DNA of 64,000 nucleotides from Euglena gracilis (GCA_039621445.1 CP154955.1:49150086-49214085), one strand, 5' to 3'. Shown: positions 44,779 through 56,373, numbered from the stretch's first letter. The notes: generated by a model not told the origin, from the sequence alone. Numbers and translations are program-made.

Positions 44779-45560
44779 CCGGGTCCGGGAGGGCCAAAAA
44801 ACCTCGTTTTGGGCAAAAAAAAAACAATTTTTCGATTTTTTTCGACTTTTTTGACCCGGTTTTGACCCAAAGTCAATGGGTCGGCGGCCCAAAACGGGGC
44901 GGCGGCGGGTTGAAAGACGCTGTTTTTCGGTTCGAAAACATTTTTTCCAGGTCCGGGAGGCCCAAAAACATCGTTTTGGGCAAAAAAAATTTTTTTCGAT
45001 TTTTTTCGACTTTTTTGACCCGGTTTTGACCCAAAGTCAATGGGTCGGCGGCCCAAAACGGGGCGCCGGCGGGTCGAAAAACGCTCGTTTTCGGCTCAAG
45101 AACAGTTTTTTTTTTTTTTTTTTATTCCGGGTCCGGAGGGGCAAAAAAAATCGTTTCGTCGGCAGCAAAAAAAATTTTTTTCGATTTTTTTCGACTTTTT
45201 TGACCCGGTTTTTACCCAAAGTCAATGGTCGGCGGCCCAAAACGGGGCGCCGGCGGGTCGAAAAACGCTCGTTTTCGGCTCGAAAACAGTTTTTCCGGGG
45301 GTCCGGGAGGCCAAAAAACACGTTTTGGGCAAAAAAAATTTTCGATTTTTTTTTATTTTTTTTACCCGGTTTTGACCCAAAGTCAATGGGTCGGCGGCCC
45401 AAAACGTGGCCCCGGCGGGTCGAACAACGCTCGTTTTCGGCTCGAAAAACGTTATACCGGGTCAGGGAGGCCAAAAAACATCGTTTCGGGCAAAAAAAAA
45501 AATTTTTCCGATTTTTTTTCGACTTTTTTGAAACCCGATTTTTGACCCCCCAAGTCAATG
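40985..45560. repeat. 163-bp satellite, about 27 tandem copies
   Basis: Each unit has TCAATGGGTCGGCGGCCC, then ACGGGGCGCCGGCGGGTC, GAAAAACGCTCGTTTTCGGC, a variable poly-T (5 to about 30), GGGTCCGGGAGGCC and CATCGTTT(T/C)GGGCAAAAA. Anchors at 41153, 41299, 41462, 41626, 41789, 41948 and on to 45385 and 45556 show a period of about 160-180 bp. The unit contains three inverted motifs. All in the intron between exons g and h. The many Lys/Phe-rich frames are translations of this array. Confidence 0.95.
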
Positions 45561-46110
45561 GGTGGCCAAGTCGAACAGAGGGGAAAGTGTACAAAATGGC
45601 TTGAAATGGCCCAAATTGGCCAAAAAAACGGCCGTATCTCGGGCTGGGCGGTGAGTTGCGGGGAAACCAAAATCACAGTACATAGAGCGTTCCAAGGGCT
45701 TCAATTTAGGTCTCTGGACATTTCCTTTGATTTTGCATCATTTTCGAGAAATTTTGAAAACATCGATTTTTTGACCCCCCACCCCCCGAAAACGGCTAAG
45801 TCGAACAGAGGGAAAAGTGTACAAAACGGCCGTCTGCGCCGGAAACGGCCGTATCTCGGGCTAGGCGGGGAGTTGCGGGGAAATCAACATACCGGTGGAT
45901 GGGGCGTTCCAAGGGCTTCAAATTAGGTCTCCGGACATTTCCTTTGATTTGGCTTCATTTTGGAGATATTTTGAAAATTGACATTTTTTGGCCGTCCAAA
46001 GGGGGGGGGGCTTATCCAGGGGGGGTTGGCGAATCCTACCCAGTTTGGACCCCTTCGCGCGTGAATAACTCGGGCCTGGCGGGGAGTTGGGGGTCAAACC
46101 CAGGTGATTC
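45560..46110. repeat. diverged duplicated block (about 220 bp unit)
   Basis: Two related copies begin GTCGAACAGAGGG(A/G)AAAGTG (near 45571 and 45800) and share GGCCGTATCTCGGGCT and GGGCTTCAA(T/A)TTAGGTCT. A related phrase appears near 48530-48670. Confidence 0.7.
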
Positions 46111-46424
46111 GGAAACTAGGAATCCAGTCGCTCGTGACTGAAAAAAAAAATTTCGGGAACGGGGCCGGGATCATGGTGATAATCCGCCGGTTCCCGAGGT
46201 GGCCCCGAGGGGGGGGGGGAGGGGGGGGGGTTCGGGGGGGTTTTCCCCCAGGGGTAAGCTTCGCTCTTACCCATAAAGGGATAAGAGCTCAGCGACCCCC
46301 CCCTACCACCTACCTCAATACCGAAGGGCTTCCCATCCATCCCTGCCCTGGGGCTCGGCTGGACTCACCCATCCTACCCCCCCCCCCCGGGGGTCCAAGG
46401 CTTAAAAAAAAACCCTGATACACA

Positions 46425-46890
46425 CATGCATTCATGCATGTATGCGTGCATGCATGCATGCACATATACACACATACATACATGCATGCGTACATACATG
46501 TATGCATGCATGCATACCTACATACACACATACATACATATCGTAGATTCATTTAACGTTTGTGTGACCCCAGCCCCCTGGGGAGTGGGTGAGTTTCTGT
46601 GGGGCTGCGCTATGGGTCAGTTCGGCCCGGCCAAAAGCCAGGTGGTAATTTTCTTTGAAGGGTTTTCATCCGTGGGTTTTGGGCGGGCGGGTGGGTGGGT
46701 TCTCAAAAAAAAGTGGGTGGGTTCACTAAAGTGAAAACCATGATTCATACCATAGATTCATTTTACAGCTGTGTGACCCCACTCCCGGGGGGTTTAAGAA
46801 TGGGTGGGGCCCTCTGTGTGACCCCCCCGGGGGGGGGTGTGCCATGGGTCAGATTGGCCCAAGGTCGGGCCGAAAATTTTTTGAAGGGTA
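46425..46890. repeat. ATGC/CATA microsatellite and a duplicated segment
   Basis: Microsatellite 46425-46540, then two copies of a segment starting TAGATTCATTT (46543 and 46754) with TGTGTGACCCCA and a C/G palindrome. No genes. Confidence 0.65.
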
Positions 46891-46941
46891 TATGTAATCA
46901 AACACCACTGTTTTGCAAAGCTGGCGCGGGAGGACACACAC

Positions 46942-47084
46942 GTCCGCGAGGTGCAGGTTGGGGATCAGCCGCCCGTCGTGGTTGATGGTGATGAGGTTGG
47001 GCAGCAGCTGGCTCAGGCGCTGGGTCTGCGTCACGAGCACCTCGCAGCGCTTGAACTCCAGGTCGTTGGCAATGACGACGCCGG
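46942..47084 (-). CDS. NSUN2-like exon g
   Basis: Encodes GVVIANDLEFKRCEVLVTQT, QRLSQLLPNLITINHDGRLI and PNLHLAD: the VIANDxxxKRC motif and the NHD motif of the Rossmann core. Acceptor GGCTGCCCAG, donor GAC|GTGTGTG; 143 nt, joins both neighbours in phase. Confidence 0.94.
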
Positions 47085-47324
47085 CTGGGCAGCCAATGGT
47101 TCGTGCAGAGCACATGGCACACATATTTTGGTTTCTTTCTTGCACGTCGGGCAGGGGTCTTATTCTGGGTGCTCTTATCGGGGTGGGGGGTTGTTATGTT
47201 TTGTGTTATGCTTTATGAAAATCTTATTTAATAATGCCCAAACTTTTCGTGAAATCCGGTGAATGAGAATGGATATCAAATAACGTTGATGCTGACAGTG
47301 CATGTACCGACAGTTATGTATATA

Positions 47325-50300
47325 TGTCTATGCATGTATGCATGCATGCATGCATGTATGTATGTATGCATGCATGCATGTATGTATGTACGTATGTATG
47401 TATGTATGTATGTATGTATGTATGTATGTATGTATGTATGTATGTACGCATGTATGTATGCATGTATGTATGTATGTATGTATGTATGTATGTATGTATG
47501 CATGTATGTATGCATGTATGTATGTATGTATGTATGTATGTATGTATGTATGTATGTATGTATGTATGTATGTATGTATGTATGTACAAGTCGGCGCTAG
47601 CTTCGCTACGCGCGTGAGCTTCGCTCACCCCCCAAAAGCGTGGTGAGCCACATCCTCACATTACGGTCGCAATTTTCCCATCAAGCTCCTTTTCAGGCCG
47701 AACAAAAAAGCCTTTCGAATTATGGATTTGCTTATGGCCTGCCCGGTGGCCTGACCCGGCCGGCGGCCCGGCCCGGCACGGCCGGCGGCCCGGCCGGCGG
47801 TCCGGCGGCCCGGCCTGGCACAGCAGGCGGCCCGGCGGCCTGACCCGGCCCGGCCCGGCCCGGCCCGGTGGCCTGACCCAGCCCGGCCCGGCCGGCGCGC
47901 CCGGCCCGGACCCGGCCGGCCCCGGTGGCTGCCCCGGCCTGGCCCGGCCGGCGGCCCAGCGGCCTGGCCCGGCCCGGCCTGGCCTGGCCCGTCACGGCCG
48001 GCGGCCCGGTGGCCTGCCCCGGCCCGGCCCGGCCGGCGGACCAGCGATCCGGCCCGGCCCAGTCCCGGCACAGCCGGCGGCCCGGCGGCCTGACCCGGCC
48101 CGGCCCGGCCTCGCCCGGCGGCCCCCGCCCGGCGGCCCAGCCTGGCCCCGCCCGGCCCGGCCTGGCCCGTCACGGCCGGCGGCCCGGCACAGCCGGCGGC
48201 CCGACCCGGCCTGGCCTGGCCGGTGGCTCGGCGGCCCAGCACGGCGGCCCGGCCCGGCCTGGCCGGCGGCCCGGTGGCCCAGCACAGCGGCACAGCCGGC
48301 GGCCCGGCGGCACGGCTCGGCCCGGCACGGCCGGCGGCCTGACCCGGCTCCTTTTGGGGGGCCCCGTACGGGCCCCAAAACGGTCCGGAGGCACCGGGGT
48401 TATGTGGGGTGTATACAGGCCACTTGGGGGTCCCCCATGGTTGGTTTGGGTCCCCGGGTGGGTCCGTGCAGTTCCCCATCCGTTTCGGGTAATTTTCAAA
48501 AAATCGATTTTTTGCCCCCCAGAAGGCTAAAAATGGCCAAGTCTTGTGGGAACCCCTTTTGAGGGGCCCCGAACGGGCCCCAAAAACGGCCCGTATCTGG
48601 CCAAGCCGGACAGCCGGACCCCCGGGTCTCCACCAGTGGTTGGGGGGTCCCAGGGGCTTCAATTTTGCCCGGGGGGTGTTTCCTTCAATTCCCCACAGGT
48701 TTCGAGATATTTTGGAAAAATCGACTTTTTTGACCCCAAAATGGCCCCCGCGGCGAAAATTTTTCGGTAGTCGGTAGGGACCCCGGGGGTACCACCAATT
48801 CACCATACCTAGGTGTCTCGTCGAGTCCTGGGACCTATTCCATCATTTGTCCTCCAATCCTAATATAATACACTTTTGTTGTTTTCGGGGCCTGACAACG
48901 CACACAGAAGAAGTTATTCAAAAAGCAAAAAAATTTTCGTTGTTGTTGTCGTTGTTGTTGTTGTTGTTCATGTATGTAAGTGATGTATGTATGTATGTAT
49001 GTATGTATGTATGTATGTATGTATGTATGTATGTATGTATGTATGTATGTATGTATGTATGTATGTATGTATGTATGTATGTATGTATGTATGTATGTAT
49101 GTACGTATGTATGTGTGTATGTGTGTATGTATGTATGTATGCATACATGTATGTATGTATGTATGTATGTATGTATGTATGTATGTATGTATGTATGTAT
49201 GTATGTATGTATGTATGTATGTATGTATGTATGTATGTATGTATGTATGTATGTACGTATGTATGTATGTATGTATGTATGTATGTATGTATGTATGTAT
49301 GTATGTATGTATGTATGTATGTATGTATGTATGTATGTATGTATGTGTATGTATGTATGTATGTATGTATGTATGTATGTATGTATGTATGTATGTATGT
49401 ATGTATGTATGTATGTATGTGTATGTATGTGTATGTATGTGTATGTATGTATGTATGTATGTATGTATGTATGTATGTATGTATGTATGTATGTATGTAT
49501 GTATGTATGTATGTATGTATGTATGTATGTATGTATGTATGTATGTATGTATGTATGTATGTACGTACGTATGTATGTATGTATGTATATATGTATGTAT
49601 GTATGTACAAGTAGGCGCTAGCTTCGCTACGCGCGTGAGCTTCGCTCACCCCCCCCCCTCTCCCAAAAGCGCGGTGAGCATTGCGGACGCAATTTTCCCA
49701 TCAATCTGCTTTTCAGGCCGGACGCAAAGGCCTTTTGAATTATGGATTTGCTTATGGCCTGCCCGGTGGTCTGACCCAGCCCGGCCCGGCCGGCGACCCA
49801 GCGGCCCGGCCCGGCACAGCCGGCAGCCCGGTGGCTTGACCCAGCGGCCCGGTGGCCCAGACCGGCCCGGCCCGCGCGGCCCGTCGGCACAGCCAGCGGC
49901 CCGCCGGCCTGTCCCGGCCCGGCACGGCCCGGCGGCTTGACCTGGCCTGGCCCGGCCAGGCCCGGCCCGGCGGCACAGCCAGCGGCCCGGCAGTCTGACC
50001 CGGCGTGTCTCGGCCTGGCCCGGCCGGCGACCCGGCGGCCCGGCCCGGTCCGGCCCTGCGGCCCAGCGGCCTAGCCCGGCTCGGCCCCCGGCACAGGCAG
50101 CGGCCCGCCGGCCGGACCCGGCCTGGCCCGGCCCGGCCCGGCCCGGCAGCACGGCCCGGCACGGCCGGCATCCCGGCGTCATGGCCCGGCTTGGTCGGCG
50201 GCCCGGCCCGGCCCGGCGGCACGGCTGGCGGCCCAGCGGCCTGGCCCGGCCGGCGACCAAGCGGCCTGGCCCGGCCCGGCGGACCGGCCCGGTCCGGCCC

Positions 50301-52975
50301 GGCAGCCCAGCGGCCCCGCCCGGCCCGGCCCGGCGGCACAGCCAGCGGCCCGCCGGCCTGGCCCGGCCTGGCCCGGCCCGGCGGCATGGCCCGGCACGGC
50401 CGGCAGCCCGGCGTCATGGCCCGGCTTGGTCGGCGGCCCCGGCGGCCCGGCGGCACGGTCCGGCACGGCCGGCGGCCCAGCGGCCTGGCCCGGCCGGCGA
50501 CCAAGCGGCCTGGCCCGGCCCGGCGGCCCGGCCGGTCCGGCCCGGCAGCCCAGCGGCCCCGCCCGGCCCGGCCGGCGGCACACCAGCGGCCCGCCGGCCT
50601 GACCCGGCGTGTCTCGGCCGGCCCGGCCGGCGACCCGGCGGCCCGGCCCGGTCCGGCGCTGCGGCCCAGCGGCCTAGCCCGGCTCGGCCCGGCGGCACAG
50701 GCAGCGGCCCGCCGGCCGGACCCGGCCTGGCCCGGGCCCGGCCCGGCCCGGCAGCACGGCCCGGCACGGCCGGCAGCCCGGCGTCATGGCCCGGCTTGGT
50801 CGGCGGCACGGTCCGGCACGGCTGGCGGCCCAGCCTGGCCCGGCCGGCGACCAACGGCCTGGCCCGCCCGGCGGCCCGGCCCGGTCCGGCCCGGCAGCCA
50901 GCGGCCCCGCCCCCCCCGGCGGCACACAGCCCGCCGGCCGCCCGGCCTGGCCCGGCCCGGCAGCACCCCACGGCCCAGCCCGGCGTCATGGCCCGGCTTG
51001 GTCGGCGGCCCGGCCCGGCCCGGCACGGTCCGGCACGGCCGGCGGCCCAGCGCGGCCCGGCCCCGGCGACCAAGCGGCCGGCCCCCCCCGGGCCCGGCCC
51101 TTCCCCGGCCCCAGCCCAGCGGCCCCGCCCCCGGCCCGGCCCGGCCCGGCACAGCCCCCCCCCCGGCCTGGCCCGGCCCGGCAGCATGGCCCGGCACGGC
51201 CGGCAGCCCGGCGTCATGGCCCGGCTTGGTCGGCGGCCCGGCCCGGCCGGCGGCACGGTCCGGCACGGCCGGCCCAGCGGCCTGGCCCGGCCGGCGACCA
51301 AGCGCCCTGGCCCGGCCCCCGCCTGCCCGGTCCGGCCCGGCGCCCAGCGGCCCCGCCCCCCCTTCCCGGCGGCACAGCCAGCGGCCCGCCGGCCTGGCCC
51401 CGGCCCGGCCCGGCCCGGCAGCATGGCCCGGCACGGCCGGCAGCCCGGCGGCATGGCCCGGCCTGGCCGGCGGTATCAGCGGCCTGGTCCGGCCCGGCCG
51501 GCGGCCAGGCCCGGCCCGGCCCGGCGGCACAGCCAGCGGCCCGGCGGCTTGACCTGGCCTGGCCTGGCCAGGCCCGGCCCGGCGGCACAGCCAGCGGCCC
51601 GGCAGTCTGAACCGGCCCGGCGGCAGAGCCAGCGGCCCGCCGGCCTGACCCGGCCTAGCCCGGCCCGGCGGCACAGCCAGGGGGGCCCCGTACGGGCCCC
51701 AAAACGGTCCGTACGGGCCGGGGGTATGTGGGGTGTATACAGGCCACTTGGGGGTCCCCCATGGTTGGTTTGGGTCCCCGGGTGGGTCCGTGCAGTTCCC
51801 CATCGGTTTTGGGAAAATTTCAAAAAATCGATTTTTTGGCCCCCGGAAGGCTGAAAAACGGCCAAGTCCTGTGGGAACCCCTTTTGGGGGGCCCCGTACG
51901 GGCCCCAAAACGGTCCGGACGGGCCGGGGGTATGTTGGGTGTATACAGGCCACTTGGGGGTCCCCCGTGGTTGGTTTGGGTCCCCGGGTGGGTCCGTGCA
52001 GTTCCCCATCGGTTTTGGGAAAATTTCAAAAAATCGATTTTTTTGGCCCCCGGAAGGCTGAAAAACGGCCAAGTCCTGTGGGAACCCTTTTTGGGGGGCC
52101 CCGTACGGGCCCCAAAACGGTCCGGACGGGCCGGGGGTATGTGGAGTGTATACAGGCCACTTGGGGGTCCCCCGTGGTTGGTTTGGGTCCCCGGGTGGGT
52201 CCGTGCAGTTCCCCATCGGTTTTGGGTAATTTTCAAAAAATCGATTTTTTGACCCCAAAATGGCCCCGCGGCGAAAAATTTTCCAAATCGGGGTGGGGAC
52301 CAGTTCACCCCTAGGTGTGTACCCTATTCCCTTTTCCATTTTGACCCCAAAATGGCCCCGCGGCGAAAATTTTTCCAAATCGGTGGGGACCCCGGGGGTA
52401 CCACCAGTTCACCATACCTAGGTGTCTCGTCGAGTCCTGGGACCTATTCCATCATTTGTCCTCCAATCCTAATATAATACACTTTTGTTGTTTTCGGGGC
52501 CTGACAACGCACACAGAAGAAGTTATTCAAAAAGCAAAAAAATTTTCGTTGTTGTTGTTGTTGTTGTTGTTGTTGTTCATGTATGTACTTATGTAAGTGA
52601 TGTATGTATGTATGTATGTATGTATGTATGTATGTATGTATGTATGTATGTATGTATGTATGTATGTATGTATGTATGTATGTATGTATGTTTGTATGTA
52701 TGTATGTATGTATGTATGTATGCATGTATGTATGTATGTGTGTATGTGTGTATGCATGTATGTGTGCATACGTGTATGCATGTATGTATGTATGTATGCA
52801 TGTATGCATGTCTGTATGTATGCATGTATGTATGTATGTATGTATGTATGTATGTATGTATGTATGTATGTATGTATGTATGTATGTATGTATGTATGTA
52901 TGTATGTATGTATGTATGTATGTATGTATGTATGCATGTATGTATCTATGTATGTGTGTATGTGGGTATATTTGT
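47325..52975. repeat. composite higher-order repeat: (TATG)n, hairpin linker, GGCCC array, (GTT)n
   Basis: The same module order occurs twice: (TATG)n (47330-47585; 48975-49605), a linker with hairpins GTGAGCTTCGCTCAC and GCTAGCTTCGCTACGC (47586-47632; 49607-49652), a 100-bp piece ending TATGGCCTGCCCGGTGG, a CCGGCCCGGC-type array (47750-48345; 49765-51685), a GGGGCCCCGTACGGGCCCC-led block (48350-48900; 51690-52540, three copies in the second), and (GTT)n leading into a further (TATG)n (52593-52970). It fills most of intron f-g. Long frames on both strands are artefacts. Confidence 0.9.
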
Positions 52976-53036
52976 GGGATAAGGTTAGGGTTAGGTTTAG
53001 ATCAGGTTAGGGCTAGGTTAGGGTTACGTTTGGCCC
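52976..53036. repeat. degenerate interstitial telomere-like repeat
   Basis: About seven imperfect TTAGGG-type units (GGTTAGGGTTAGGTTTAG...) directly after the last (TATG)n array. Exons of the host gene lie on both sides, so this is not a chromosome end. Confidence 0.6.
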
Positions 53037-53303
53037 AAAATTTAGCTGATTTTTATTTGGGCTTCAAATAAAGCCTTCCTTCAAGACCGGATTTTGTCAA
53101 TTTACGCCGAAAAAATAATTGTGGCCTGAAATCTCGTTGCCTAACTTTAAGCCTAAAATCGTAACCCTGACCCTGCCCCCAAAATACCCCCCATTTTACT
53201 TGTGAGACCCCCTGGGAGGTCCCAAATTATAAGCTGCCACATATATTTATACACCACAATCAGGGGAGGGTCCACTTCAGCCCAAACCCACACAGGGCCA
53301 TAC

Positions 53304-53412
53304 TGGGGGAGACGCCGGCTGCATGGGCTGCAAGGCCGAGGAGCTCCAGCAGCTGTGTGGTCTTCGAGCCGGGGGCGGCACACATATCCAGGACGGGGGC
53401 AGGATTCACGGT
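53304..53412 (-). CDS. NSUN2-like exon f: SAM-binding motif I
   Basis: Encodes PAPVLDMCAAPGSKTTQLLE, then LLGLAAHAAGVSP. This is motif I of RNA m5C methyltransferases. Donor A|GTATGG gives a phase-1 end that fits exon g. The upper limit is approximate: no AG lies close upstream on the minus strand, and an in-frame TGA blocks extension, so an unusual acceptor or a sequence error is possible. Confidence 0.88.
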
Positions 53413-53700
53413 TGGGGGCAAACCGTCCCATGTTTTCATCAGTCATCGGAATCATCGGTACCATTCTGGTATTTGATGTCTCTGTGCTGGTGCGCTTGAC
53501 GTGCCATTATCTGCAGCCCACCTGCCCCCCCCCCCCTGTGCCGTCCAAAGCATTTTGGGCCTTAGCCCTTAGCCCTAAGCCCCTGCGACCTGTCCACTGT
53601 GCTGTTGACACAGGGGGGGGGGTCAACGACACAACTTACCAAAATCACTTAACATCGATGCATGCCCGTATATGTCGCAGAAAAATACTGCTGACACAGG

Positions 53701-53748
53701 TGTGTGCATGTGCATGTGTGCGTATGCGTGTGTGTGCTCGTGTGTGTG

Positions 53749-53790
<42 letters not shown>

Positions 53791-53832
53791 CGTGTGCGTG
53801 CGTGCGCGCGCACGTGTGTGCGCGCGCACCAA
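53701..53832. repeat. (GT)n / GTGC microsatellite
   Basis: Mixed GT and GTGC repeats in intron e-f. Confidence 0.9.
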
Positions 53833-54010
53833 CGACATGCTGCGTCTTCAACAAAGGAGGGGGGGGGGTGGAAATTAACACCGATTCAACTGCACGCTTC
53901 GTTCAACATGCTTGTGCCTGTTTAATGTATAAAAAGTGGCCAGAGGACAAACCTGGAACAGCGAATAGATGCAAATTATACAAACGAAAAGAAAAGAAAT
54001 CCTGAGTCAC

Positions 54011-54079
54011 GCTGTCGGCACGCAAATCCATAAAGAGCGGGGGCACCATGGATACTGCCTCTTGTCGTAGGAAATGTGC
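54011..54079 (-). CDS. NSUN2-like exon e
   Basis: 69 nt encoding AHFLRQEAVSMVPPLFMDLR plus three residues. RQEAVSM-PPL is an NSUN2 signature. Acceptor TTTTACAG; donor set at AGC|GTGACT, though TTGC|GTGCCG is also possible. Confidence 0.88.
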
Positions 54080-54467
54080 CTGTAAAAGAGGGGAGAGAAG
54101 ATGGCAATAAAATCAAACTCAATAACATAGAGTTCCGCTTATTAAAGCGGAACTCTGCTCGAATTAGGGTATTGAGAAAAGCAGGTGGAATCAGAAATTG
54201 AGCTGGTCCACAAAATCCTCATTTTTTTCAGGGGCAGGACCTTAAACCCATGACCCGGTGATTGGGATCAGAATGGATAATGCAATAAACCCCCCAAAAA
54301 TGGGTTCAAGCCCTTCACACATGAAACCTCAACCAAATGCACATACCTGTTCCTCATGATAGCACTGAAAAAATGGGATTTTAAGATGACTTTCCCCCAA
54401 TCTCATTCTTAAAGGTCTTCCAGAGGAAAGCAGGTGCCCGATTTAAAAACAATAAAACACTCCGTAC

Positions 54468-54573
54468 CTCTGCAGTCTCCAGCATGACAAACTGGTGGAA
54501 CTGCTTCAGGGCCGGGTACTTCTTCAGCGCTCGGCGGCTGATGTCCATCCCCCACCCCATATCGGAAGGGTAC
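54468..54573 (-). CDS. NSUN2-like exon d
   Basis: Encodes YPSDMGWGMDISRRALKKYP and ALKQFHQFVMLETAE, strongly like the family segment before the catalytic core (FHQFLxxET). Acceptor GCTGTGCAG, donor GAG|GTACGG; ends phase 0. Confidence 0.92.
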
Positions 54574-54790
54574 CTGCACAGCCACACAAGCACACAATCA
54601 GTGACAGACAGACAAACCGGACACACAGCATTTGATTCAAAGCCCAGGATTCCAGCACAGGAGCAAGACCACTCCAAATGCCAATCTATTTAAACTCTCC
54701 ATAATAAAAACCGGGTCTTGTTTAATCATCGGGTGCGTTGCTGGTGACGGTCTCATTGTTAATTTTTTTCTTGACCAACCGGGACCTGAA

Positions 54791-55096
54791 CAGGCTGTTT
54801 TTTACCAACCCCGGGGGGGGGGGAGGGGGGGTCCGGAGTGCCTGTGAGTGCCTGCCCAGGCAGGCACTACCCCCCGGGGGGGGGGGGTCGGATTTCGGCC
54901 TGTGCCCGGGCACATTCCTTTGAAAATAGGCCATTTTTGGCTCCCCGGCGCCGAAGGCGCCGGGGTTGTGCTAGGGCACTTTTGGCCGTGTGCCCCCCCC
55001 CGGGGGGGGTCGGATTTGGAGTGCCTTGGGGTGCCTGCCCAGGCAGGCACCCCCCCCCCCCGGGGTGGGGTCGGCACCCGACTAAAATACAGCCTG
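54791..55096. mobile_element. hAT-like MITE 3 (306 bp)
   Basis: Inverted termini CAGGCTGT, flanked by 8-bp duplications GACCTGAA (54783-54790, 55097-55104). The interior has C/G palindromes and the hairpin CCGGCGCCGAAGGCGCCGG (54943-54961). Lies in intron c-d. Confidence 0.85.
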
Positions 55097-55288
55097 GACC
55101 TGAACAGACTCATTACTCTGCAGATCTCCAACATCACAAAAAAAACTCTTTATTGCATCAGCGCATCGTCTCATGTGGAAATTGTGTGAATTGTGATATC
55201 ACAGATTTTATTCCCTCAAAAATACCAGAATCAGAGTTTTCATTATTTTCTAAATAGCTTATTATTTGTGAATCATAAGAGGTGTTTA

Positions 55289-55692
55289 ACCCCCCCCCCA
55301 CTTATAAACCCCCCGGGGTTTAATGGATCCGGTTTGGTTGGTCGGCCGAAGGGGGGGGGTATAAGTGGTGGGGGATTTATAAGATCCGGAATTGTTGGTG
55401 AAAATCCGACCCCCCAAAATGACCCCGAAACCCCCCCAAATTGGCAATTTTCGGCAAATTTGGTAAAAAAAATGGCATTTTGATGATGGTCGGTCTCAAA
55501 AATTTGCCAAAAAATCAGTTTTTGGTTGGTTTGGGGCCGGAAAAATCGTCCCCGGCGGTTTCCATTTTTCTCTCCCCAGGGGGGGGGTTATAGGATCCGG
55601 GTGGTTGGTCGGCACGAGGGGGGGTTTATAAGTGGGGGGGGGTTTATAAGTGGGGGGGATTATAAGTGGGGGGAGGTTTATAAGTGGGGGGT
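55289..55692. mobile_element. MITE 4 (404 bp)
   Basis: Inverted termini of the form A(C)nACTTATAAACC, flanked by perfect 8-bp duplications GGTGTTTA (55281-55288, 55693-55700). The right half has several tandem TTTATAAGTGGGGG units. The termini differ from the CAGG class, so this may be another family. Confidence 0.82.
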
Positions 55693-55893
55693 GGTGTTTA
55701 GTTTTTTATATATTTTTTTCACTGTCTCTGGCATTTCGCGCCGTCAGGGTCTCATTTTGGGGAAAATTATTTCTGGGTTTTCGATGGGATGGCCCAAAGG
55801 GACTCCACCATTTGGGGGAGTCCGTTGCCCAGACCCAGTTTTCAAAGAACCCATCTGCCGTTGAATGAAGCTGACGCCTGCTGGCCCGCACAC

Positions 55894-55997
55894 CAGGGTA
55901 GGGTCTCCGGGGGCTTCACCACCACCGCGTCGGGGCCCGCCGCAGCGCCTTCTGTCGGCCCTGCGGTGGAACTGGCCGCCTCCTCGTCAGCGACCCG
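55894..55997 (-). CDS. NSUN2-like exon c
   Basis: Encodes an acidic Ala/Glu linker and VVVKPPETLP. The last two bases TG plus G of the next exon make the Trp of LPWYPSDMGW, matching the PxPLxWYP pattern of the family. Donor GTGTGCGG. The acceptor is placed at GATCCAG; GAG six bases earlier is possible. Confidence 0.75.
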
Positions 55998-56373
55998 CTG
56001 GATCTCGGGGGCAGGGCGGATGGCGCCGAGGGGCCAGCCAGGGCTTGTTAGAGCTGGCCAAAGAAGGGTCAGGCTCTTTGGCCTCCGCATGCGCATGTGC
56101 ATGACTGAATTGCGACCGACATGTGCCTTCTGCTGGACTTTGTATGTGACTTGTATGACTTATGTGTGGCGTATGACTCATATGTGACTCATGTGGACTC
56201 ATATGCCAATTATGGGTTTGGAGTTTGCACTCAACTATGTCGAACTTTGCACACAATCTTCTGGTCTTTCGAATACCAATTTCATCTCATTGCGAGGATG
56301 GGGCAAATCAGAGAGCAGTGGGGTCGACATAAAAGCGAAAATGAAGCGTTGACGCCGCCTGTTGAGACCCGAC

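Larger units (their letters stand above)
38721..46417. mobile_element. possible 7.7-kb hAT-like composite element
   Basis: Left end CAGGGTTTCTTTAAGACCGGGG and right end complementary to CAGGGTTTTTTTTTAAGCC resemble the inverted termini of the MITEs here, and both ends are followed inward by C/G palindromes. The flanks are ATGC/CATA microsatellite (ACGCATAC left, ATACACAC right), not identical. The interior is satellite DNA with no transposase. It could instead be two separate truncated elements. Confidence 0.35.

Noticed and set aside
40985-45600. Satellite considered as a CRISPR array or a Lys/Phe-rich protein family
   Set aside because: Units of about 163 bp are near-identical throughout with no unique spacers, and no cas-like gene is present; frames break at poly-T length changes.
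48980-49660. Very long frames of Met-Tyr-Val-Cys (plus) and Ile-His-Thr-Tyr (minus) repeats, also at 47260-47650, 52520-53070 and 35690-36090
   Set aside because: Direct translations of a tetranucleotide microsatellite, open in all three frames of each strand.
49646-51854. Frames of up to 557 residues rich in Pro, Ala, Gly and Arg on both strands
   Set aside because: They follow the CCGGCCCGGC array, which lacks A/T-rich stop codons; no conserved domain.
52976-53036. Chromosome end
   Set aside because: Exons of the same gene occur on both sides and the telomere-like units are degenerate and short.
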